Assembly: GCA_017303855.1 (NCBI GenBank) | Contig: JAFLBL010000002.1 | Span: 124,001 to 188,000 of the forward strand | Direction of reading: 5' to 3' | Source: Chitinophagales bacterium | GTDB taxonomy: Bacteria; Bacteroidota; Bacteroidia; Chitinophagales; Chitinophagaceae | DNA: 64,000 nt | In this document: positions 44,541 to 50,707 of the stretch, piece after piece | Layout of the letters: every line of letters begins with the position of its first letter | Position numbering within the stretch: the stretch's first letter is position 1 | Notes under the pieces: model-generated | What the model saw: the letters and a program-made list of their open reading frames with translations, nothing else | The model's database searches: none | Told to the model about the DNA's origin: nothing | Position numbers and translations under genes: made by a program

Positions 44541-46088
44541 ATGAAATTCATTTTCAAACAAACGCATACAGCAACCCTGCTCCTGCTGACCGTACTGGCC
44601 ACAGGTCTGCTGACCGGTTGTAAAGGATTCCTTGACACAGAGCGCCAGGGAGCCTACGACGCGGATAATTATCCTTATCCCGGCGGTTCCGGCGCTTATG
44701 ATCAGTTTATTTTCGGCGCATACAATGAACTGCGCAGTTTCAATCTGCACAGTCAGTCGTTTATAACAGCCACGAGCATACGCAGTGACGATGCCGACAA
44801 GGGCAGTACGCCCGCGGATGGCGGCGCCAATGCCACCACCATGGATAATTTCCCGGTACTGGCCAGCAATGGTTTCTGTAATACGCTCTGGGTAGGTAAT
44901 TACGCCCTGATCACCAAATGCAACAGCACCATTAAGGAAGTAAATACCAATACGCAGATTGTGGCCACTGAGGCGATTAAAAAGCAAACCATCGGGGAAG
45001 CGCGCTTTCTTCGTGCGTATGCGTATTTCAACCTGGTAAAACTGTTCGGACGGGTACCGCTGATTGATTCGCTTTTCTCCAACCCCGCCGCACAGAACAA
45101 TGTACCGCAAAGTTCCACCGCGCAGTTATATGCGTTTATTGAAGGCGATCTTACCTATGCTGCCGCCAACCTGCCGCTCAGCTGGGATGTAAAATTTGTC
45201 GGCCGTGCCACCAGTGGAGCCGCCAATGGTTTACTGGCCAAAGTATACCTGTATCAGCAAAAATGGCAGCAGGCCATGAATGCCGCCGCCGCCGTGGTTA
45301 ATTCAGGGCAGTATGATCTCTCTACGCCTTACGACAAAATCTTCCGGGAAGAAGGAGAGAACAGCAAAGAATCGGTATTTGAAGTACAGGCTACCGCGTC
45401 AGCGGCTATCCCCTCAAATAACGGAGTACAATATGCGCAGATTCAGGGTATCCGCGGTTCCGGTATCTGGGACCAGGGATGGGGATGGAATACACCCAGC
45501 ACATACCTGGAAGCAGCTTATGAAGCCAATGATCCGAGGAAAAACCGGACGATCATGTATACCAGCACCGGTACAACGATCTACCAGACCATCTATGGAG
45601 AGAACCTGCCGGTGGGATTGCCCAACCCCCGTTATAACAATAAAGTATATACCAATCCCGCACTCCGGGCTTCTATCGGCAACCGCTTTGGTTACTGGAT
45701 GAACCTGCGGGTACTGCGGTATGCGGATGTGGTGCTGATGTATGCGGAAGCCGCCAATGAAGTTGGAGGTGCCGCCAATACTACTATTGCACTCAATGCC
45801 CTCAACAGTGTAAGAGCCCGCGCCCGAGCCGGCAATAACACTATACTGCCCGATGTAACCACTACCGACCAGGCGCTGTTGCGTGATGCAATCCGCCAGG
45901 AACGCCGGGTGGAACTGGCAATGGAACATGAACGGTTCTTTGACCTCGTACGCTGGGGTATTGCGCAAACGGTAATGAACGCATCCGGTAAACCCAATTA
46001 TATCGGAAGCCGTGACGGATTACTGCCGATACCACAGACACAAATTGACCTGAGTGCCGGTGTGCTTACACAAAATCCCGGGTATTAA
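44541..46088 (+). CDS. SusD-family nutrient-binding lipoprotein (locus 2)
   Basis: The 515-residue lipoprotein has a signal ending LLTGC, then KGFLDTERQG. Features of the family are GEARFLRAYAYFNLVKLFGR, RYADVVLMYAEAANEVGG, IRQERRVELAMEHERFFDLV and the end PIPQTQIDLSAGVLTQNPGY. It lies 21 bp after susC. It is a clear paralogue of the locus 1 SusD (shared GGWNTP-like WGWNTP segment and layout), so the two loci probably handle related glycans. Confidence 0.96.
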   Translation: MKFIFKQTHTATLLLLTVLATGLLTGCKGFLDTERQGAYDADNYPYPGGSGAYDQFIFGAYNELRSFNLHSQSFITATSIRSDDADKGSTPADGGANATTMDNFPVLASNGFCNTLWVGNYALITKCNSTIKEVNTNTQIVATEAIKKQTIGEARFLRAYAYFNLVKLFGRVPLIDSLFSNPAAQNNVPQSSTAQLYAFIEGDLTYAAANLPLSWDVKFVGRATSGAANGLLAKVYLYQQKWQQAMNAAAAVVNSGQYDLSTPYDKIFREEGENSKESVFEVQATASAAIPSNNGVQYAQIQGIRGSGIWDQGWGWNTPSTYLEAAYEANDPRKNRTIMYTSTGTTIYQTIYGENLPVGLPNPRYNNKVYTNPALRASIGNRFGYWMNLRVLRYADVVLMYAEAANEVGGAANTTIALNALNSVRARARAGNNTILPDVTTTDQALLRDAIRQERRVELAMEHERFFDLVRWGIAQTVMNASGKPNYIGSRDGLLPIPQTQIDLSAGVLTQNPGY

Positions 46089-46113
46089 TTGAATGACGCT
46101 TAAAAAAACAGAC

Positions 46114-47004
46114 ATGAACTATTCAACTTTATATACTAAAAGCAGGATCTGGATTCTTTCCGGTGTACTCCTGGCGGCGGTTTCCTGTAAAAAAGACGGC
46201 AACCCCAATAATCTTCCCGATGTAAATCCATCGGACTATGATGGAAAGATAGATGGCTACAGCAGCTCCGACGAAGTGTATCCCGGTAACCTGATCGCTT
46301 ACTGGAGTTTTGATGACACGAAGAATGAACTCAAAAGCGGCACCGCGCCGGCTTCTTCGGCCAATGATACATATGTGACAGGGGGTGTACGGGGCAAGGC
46401 CCTGAGCCTGGCTGCCGGCTATGTATTATTCACCAACCAGTTTGAAAAATTCAAAACGGATTCCCTGAAGAGCTGGACGATCAGTGCCTGGGTTAAAATC
46501 CTGAACAACGGATCCAAGCGGACCATGCTTTTCCAGCTGGCCCGTCCGGGTATCTTCACCGGCAATATCAATTTTGCCCTGAATACACAATCATTCCCGG
46601 CCTCCAATACCACAACGCTTCGTATACAACCTACATTTATGACAATCGGCGGTGGCACACAGGATAACCTGAACAGTGTATTGTCGCCCACCATCGGCAT
46701 GGATAAATGGACCTACCTGGTACTGACCTATGATTTCGCAACAGGCGTATTCAATATCTGGGCCGACGCGGTAAAAGTGGGTGCCTTCCCGAACAGGGGT
46801 ACCGGTAATAACAACTTCAAAGCGTATGAACCCAACCAGGTGATCATCGGTTCCAACTATAATGGCATACCCGGTATGTCTGTTAGTACCGATGTAACCT
46901 TCGCACCCATGACCGGCCAGGTGGATGAGATCCGGATGTATAACCGGGCTTTGCCGGATGCGCATATTAAGGCGTTGTTTAATTTGGGGAAAGCGAATAA
47001 ATAG
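46114..47004 (+). CDS. LamG-domain surface lipoprotein (locus 2)
   Basis: This protein of about 296 residues uses the ATG at 46114 (MNYSTLYTKSRIWILSG), which leaves a normal lipoprotein signal ending LLAAVSC; an in-frame ATG at 46093 adds seven residues. The LamG jelly roll covers ~55-296: NLIAYWSFDDTKNEL, SLKSWTISAWVKI, MDKWTYLVLTYDF, and GQVDEIRMYNRALPDAHIKA. It is the counterpart of the locus 1 protein at 7357-8205 and probably binds glycan at the cell surface. Its stop codon starts a GAGAGTG heptad array. Confidence 0.85.
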   Translation: MNYSTLYTKSRIWILSGVLLAAVSCKKDGNPNNLPDVNPSDYDGKIDGYSSSDEVYPGNLIAYWSFDDTKNELKSGTAPASSANDTYVTGGVRGKALSLAAGYVLFTNQFEKFKTDSLKSWTISAWVKILNNGSKRTMLFQLARPGIFTGNINFALNTQSFPASNTTTLRIQPTFMTIGGGTQDNLNSVLSPTIGMDKWTYLVLTYDFATGVFNIWADAVKVGAFPNRGTGNNNFKAYEPNQVIIGSNYNGIPGMSVSTDVTFAPMTGQVDEIRMYNRALPDAHIKALFNLGKANK

Positions 47005-47052
47005 AGAGTGGAGAGTGGAGAGTGGAAAGTGGAGAGTGGAGAGTGGGGAGTC
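47004..47052. repeat. GAGAGTG heptad array beginning at the LamG stop codon
   Basis: Seven in-phase heptads: GAGAGTG x3, GAAAGTG, GAGAGTG x2, GGGAGTC. The first base is the G of the TAG stop. A TCCTCC/GGAGGA hairpin (47051-47076) follows directly. Confidence 0.88.
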
Positions 47053-47107
47053 CTCCTTCGCTAACGCTACGGAGGATAAATACAGCTAAGCAGCAATCGG
47101 TCATATA

Positions 47108-47145
47108 GGGGGTTTATCGCTTTAAAGCTGATAAGCCCCTTTTTT
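47108..47145 (+). terminator. Intrinsic terminator between LamG and GH144 genes
   Basis: GGGGTTTATC (47109-47118) pairs with GATAAGCCCC (47130-47139), with one G-U pair, followed by six T. The following GH144 ATG is 13 bases later, so the GH144-GDPD pair either depends on read-through or has its own promoter within this stretch. Confidence 0.85.
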
Positions 47146-47157
47146 AAATCATACAAT

Positions 47158-48504
47158 ATGCGTTACAGTATAGTGATCTTGCTTTTGATGCTGGGTGCCT
47201 GTAAGGGACCGGTTAAAACAACACAGTCGGTGCCTGATCTGCCAAAAGAAGAGCAGGCTATTTTTGATTCGGTGCAGCGGGCTGCCTTTCGTTATTTCCG
47301 GGAAGGAGCGGAGCCGGTGAGCGGACTGGCACGGGAACGATATCATGCGGATAATGTATATCCGCAAAATGATAAGACGACGGTTACCAGTGGCGGCGGC
47401 GGATTTGGTGTAATGGCCATCCTGGTGGCTATTGAACGGAATTTTATTACCCGGGCGGAAGGCCTGGCACAACTGGAGAAGATCATTCACTTCCTGGAAA
47501 CAGCGGATCGTTTTCATGGGGCCTGGCCGCATTGGTGGAATGGGGAGACCGGAAAAGTAAAACCCTTTGGCCGGAAAGATAATGGAGGTGACCTGGTGGA
47601 AACCTCATTCATGATACAGGGTCTGCTTTGTGTGCGGCAGTATTTTAAAGACGGTAATGAAACGGAAAAGCAACTGGCGGCCCGTATTGATAAGTTATGG
47701 AAAGAAGTGGAGTTTGACTGGTACCGCAATGGTAAAAATGTGTTGTACTGGCACTGGAGTCCTGACTATAACTGGGACATGAACTTTGCCGTGCATGGAT
47801 ATAATGAATGCCTGATCATGTATGTGCTGGCGGCTTCATCTCCCACTCATGGCGTGCCCGCAGCAGTCTACCATGAAGGCTGGGCGGAAAACGGAAAGAT
47901 CAATCAGCAACCTGCTGCTTATGATGGCATTCAGTTGCAACAACGTCACCAGGGCGAACCCGGCACCATTGGCCCTTTATTCTGGGCGCATTACTCCTGG
48001 CTGGGACTCGATCCGCGCGGATTGAAAGACAAGTATGCCGACTACTGGAAAGACAATACTGCACATTCCCTGATCCACTATAAGTGGGCCGTAAATAATC
48101 CGAAAAAGTTTAAAGGCTATGGTCCGGACAGCTGGGGATTTACTTCCAGTTATTCCATGAAAGGATATGCCGGACATGCGCCATCCCTGAAAAGAGACCT
48201 CGGTGTTATTTCTCCAACAGCAGCCCTTTCTTCTTTTCCCTATACACCGGCGGAATCGATGGCGGCGATGAAGAACTGGTATTTGAATAAAAAAGATAAA
48301 CTATGGGGACCGTTTGGCTTTTATGATGCATTCAGCGAAACCGCTGATTGGTATACGCCCCGGTATCTCGCGATAGACCAGGGACCCATAGTGGTGATGA
48401 TGGAGAATTACCGTTCCGGCCTGCTCTGGAATTTATTTATGAGCTGCCCTGAAATTAAAACCGGGTTAAAGAAACTGGGATTTGAGAGTCCGCACCTGCA
48501 TTAA
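47158..48504 (+). CDS. GH144 beta-1,2-glucanase, lipoprotein (locus 2)
   Basis: This is a 448-residue lipoprotein (MRYSIVILLLMLGAC). It has one GH144 domain: DSVQRAAFRYFREGAEPVSG, D141/D145/E148 in DNGGDLVETSF (Gly in place of the Ala seen in the three locus 1 copies), E217 in YNECLIMYVL, and AIDQGPIVVMMENYRSG near the end. It lacks the NHTLINR motif of its relatives, reading TAHSLIHYKWAV instead, so substrate contacts may differ. The key acidic residues are all kept. It is followed after 92 bp by GDPD. Confidence 0.9.
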   Translation: MRYSIVILLLMLGACKGPVKTTQSVPDLPKEEQAIFDSVQRAAFRYFREGAEPVSGLARERYHADNVYPQNDKTTVTSGGGGFGVMAILVAIERNFITRAEGLAQLEKIIHFLETADRFHGAWPHWWNGETGKVKPFGRKDNGGDLVETSFMIQGLLCVRQYFKDGNETEKQLAARIDKLWKEVEFDWYRNGKNVLYWHWSPDYNWDMNFAVHGYNECLIMYVLAASSPTHGVPAAVYHEGWAENGKINQQPAAYDGIQLQQRHQGEPGTIGPLFWAHYSWLGLDPRGLKDKYADYWKDNTAHSLIHYKWAVNNPKKFKGYGPDSWGFTSSYSMKGYAGHAPSLKRDLGVISPTAALSSFPYTPAESMAAMKNWYLNKKDKLWGPFGFYDAFSETADWYTPRYLAIDQGPIVVMMENYRSGLLWNLFMSCPEIKTGLKKLGFESPHLH

Positions 48505-48596
48505 ATTATGGTGAAGTGTACAGGTTTACCGGTAAGCCGGCACGAAATGGTTAATTTTACGGGATAGAAATTAACAGACCCAGAAAAATCTGAAAT

Positions 48597-49385
48597 GTGA
48601 AAAAGCTTTTCCTTTTTGCAGTTGTTGCCGGTATCGTCAGTTCCTGTCTGAGTACACGTAAACCATCCGCCATGACATTTGCCAAAAATACAGTAGTGGC
48701 TCACCGGGGCGCTTTTAAGAAAAACGGCTTCCCGGAAAATTCAATTGCCTCTTTACGGGAAGCGATCCGCCTCGGCTGTACAGGCGCTGAGTTTGATGTA
48801 CGGATGACAGCAGATGATTCGCTGATCATTAATCATGACCCGCATTTCAATAAACTGGAAATTGAAAAAACGGAATATAAAGCGTTAACTGCTTTTACTC
48901 TTTCCAACGGGGAGAAACTGCCCACCTTACAGGAATACCTGCAGGCGGGGATGCAGCAAAATAAACAGACAAGACTGGTACTGGAGATCAAACCTTCCGG
49001 TATCAATAAGGACCGGGGTCGCCTGATTGCCGCCCGTGTACTGGAACTTGTAAAAGAACTTAAGGCCACCCCGTGGATTGTCTATATCAGTTTTGATTAT
49101 GAAATACTGAAAGAACTGCGCCGCCTGGACCCCGCCGCCAGTCTGCAATACCTCGAGGGAAATATAGCCCCGGCCCAATTAAAAGCCGATGGCATCAACG
49201 GGGCCGATTATCATTTCAGTGTATTTAAAACAAAACCCCACTGGATCAAAGAAGCCAAAGAAAACGGCATTGCCTTAAACGCCTGGACCGTGAATGACAG
49301 CACGACCATGAACTGGTTGTTGAAGGAAGGGTTTGATTTTATTACGACGAATGAGCCGGAAATGTTGATGCAAATAGCTAATTAG
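48597..49385 (+). CDS. Glycerophosphodiester phosphodiesterase family lipoprotein
   Basis: The 262-residue protein starts at GTG 48597; the overlapping ATG at 48595 is out of frame and closes at once. The signal ends GIVSSC, a lipobox. GDPD motifs are in order: VVAHRGAFKKNGFPENS (catalytic His and the Glu of ENS, ~36-50), GAEFDVRMTADDSLIINHDP (metal-binding Glu-x-Asp and the second His), LEIKPS, and FITTNEPEML at the end. The reaction is glycerophosphodiester to glycerol-3-phosphate plus alcohol. A GDPD exported next to a beta-1,2-glucanase suggests removal of phosphoglycerol from substituted glucans. Its stop lies in the first unit of an octad array. Confidence 0.92.
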   Translation: MKKLFLFAVVAGIVSSCLSTRKPSAMTFAKNTVVAHRGAFKKNGFPENSIASLREAIRLGCTGAEFDVRMTADDSLIINHDPHFNKLEIEKTEYKALTAFTLSNGEKLPTLQEYLQAGMQQNKQTRLVLEIKPSGINKDRGRLIAARVLELVKELKATPWIVYISFDYEILKELRRLDPAASLQYLEGNIAPAQLKADGINGADYHFSVFKTKPHWIKEAKENGIALNAWTVNDSTTMNWLLKEGFDFITTNEPEMLMQIAN

Positions 49386-49603
49386 CCGATGAGCCGATTT
49401 GATGATGAGCCGATTAGGTGATGTGACGATTTGCCGATATGCCGATTAGGTGATGTGACGATTTGCCGATATGCCGATTAGGTGATGTGCCGATTAGATG
49501 ATGTGCCGATGTGCCGATGAGCTGATTAGATGATGAGCCAATGTGCCGATATGCCGATTAGTTGATGTGCCAATTAGATGATGTGCCGATTTGCCGATTG
49601 GGG
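49380..49603. repeat. Octanucleotide (GATNNGNN) array beginning at the GDPD stop codon
   Basis: Twenty-seven in-phase octads from 49380 to 49595 plus one degenerate unit. The core words are GATGTGCC, GATTAGGT, GATTTGCC, GATATGCC, GATGTGAC and GATTAGAT. GAT at positions 1-3 and G at position 6 are nearly constant, and no insertion or deletion breaks the phase. The TAG stop of the GDPD gene is inside the first unit (AATTAGCC). Confidence 0.92.
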
Positions 49604-49666
49604 AAGAGGCTGAAAGTTTGAAAAGTCTTTTTATTATCGCAAAGTGTGTAGTTGGCAGCCATTATA

Positions 49667-50326
49667 ATGACAGAGGAACAGACATATAAACAAGTGCTTG
49701 AAAAAATTGATTGGTTGCAAGACATTGCCAAACGCAAAGGGTGGTCAATCAGGTTGCAGCCGCTGGTTGAACGCCCCGCAACTACTGACGAAATAAATTC
49801 TGTTGAAAATCAAATTGGCAAAACAATACCTGAAGACTTAAAGAAGCTGTTTCTTTTTTCAAAACATGTTGAATTCAGTTATCAATTTGACGAGACATTA
49901 TCCGAAGAGTTTAGACAAAATTTTTCGGGAGGCATATATTGGAACCTGGATTCACTTGTAGGCCAATACACTAATTTTCAAGAATGGGTTAAGGCGTCCA
50001 TTGACCCGGAATTTAATGACAGAGAAGCGATCGGAATAACAGAAAAACTTTGGCAGGACAAACTGCCTTTAATGGATGTTCCAAATGGAGACATAATTGC
50101 CATTGGTAATAACCCCTCTGAGATAATTTATTTTTCTCACGAAGAAGACACTATGCACGGCAGGATTCTTGGAAACACCTTATGGAATTTTCTTGACTTC
50201 TATTCACGTATTGGATTTGCAGGTAGTGAAGGCTGGCAACTTGAACCGTTCTTCGACTTTGACCAAAATGTAATGATAACACATGGCGACAAAGTTGACA
50301 GATATATTCAACTGTTAGAAAAATAA
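49667..50326 (+). CDS. SMI1/KNR4-family protein
   Basis: This protein of about 219 residues starts at ATG 49667 (MTEEQTYKQVLEKIDWLQ); a TTG at 49652 would add five residues. The SMI1/KNR4 fold is recognisable from ATTDEINSVENQIGKTIPED, LKKLFLFSKHVEF, a middle LPLMDVPNGDIIAIG, and a late NTLWNFLDFYSRIGF. Bacterial members are often immunity proteins against contact-delivered or polymorphic toxins. No toxin gene is adjacent, so it would be an orphan immunity gene. It is clearly richer in A+T than the glucan genes and is bracketed by two inverted octad arrays, both pointing to separate acquisition. Confidence 0.88.
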   Translation: MTEEQTYKQVLEKIDWLQDIAKRKGWSIRLQPLVERPATTDEINSVENQIGKTIPEDLKKLFLFSKHVEFSYQFDETLSEEFRQNFSGGIYWNLDSLVGQYTNFQEWVKASIDPEFNDREAIGITEKLWQDKLPLMDVPNGDIIAIGNNPSEIIYFSHEEDTMHGRILGNTLWNFLDFYSRIGFAGSEGWQLEPFFDFDQNVMITHGDKVDRYIQLLEK

Positions 50327-50451
50327 CGACTGGTAACACGGGGTTTGTGTCAGATGGCCTGATGTACAAACCTGGACTTTTGTAAGTCAAATTGACTCTG
50401 GTAATAATTGAATATTAGTGCTCCGTAATCCCGCCCGAAAGCAAGGCCCCT
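50327..50451. other. AT-rich structured stretch downstream of the SMI1/KNR4 gene
   Basis: Non-coding stretch with imperfect dyads: GTTTGTG and CAAAC around 50344-50372, and GACTTTTGTAAGTC/GACT around 50376-50398. Conserved structured tails of this kind accompany small orphan genes in some Bacteroidota, but I cannot assign this one to a known element. No gene is seen. Confidence 0.3.
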
Positions 50452-50707
50452 CCTTAATCATCAAATCGGCTTATTGGCACATCACCTAATCGGCACATCG
50501 TCACATCGTCACATCGGCACATCGTCACATCGTCACATCGGCACATCACCTAATCGTCACATCGGCACATCGTCACATCACCTAATCGGCACATCGGCAT
50601 ATCGTCACATCACCTAATCGGCACATCGTCACATCATCTAATCGGCATATTGGCACATCGGCACATCGTCACATCATCTAATTGGCATATCGGCAAATCG
50701 GCTCATC
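50452..50707. repeat. Octanucleotide array (inverted) beginning at the LuxR-type gene stop codon
   Basis: Read on the minus strand this is the same octad family as 49380-49603, with 31-32 in-phase units (GATGAGCC, GATTTGCC, GATATGCC, AATTAGAT, GATGTGAC, GATGTGCC and so on). The first unit overlaps the TGA stop of the minus-strand regulator gene. The two arrays therefore face each other across the SMI1/KNR4 segment. Confidence 0.92.

Noticed and set aside
49380..50707. CRISPR array
   Set aside because: The repeats are 8-bp units without spacers, they drift in sequence, and there are no cas genes nearby.
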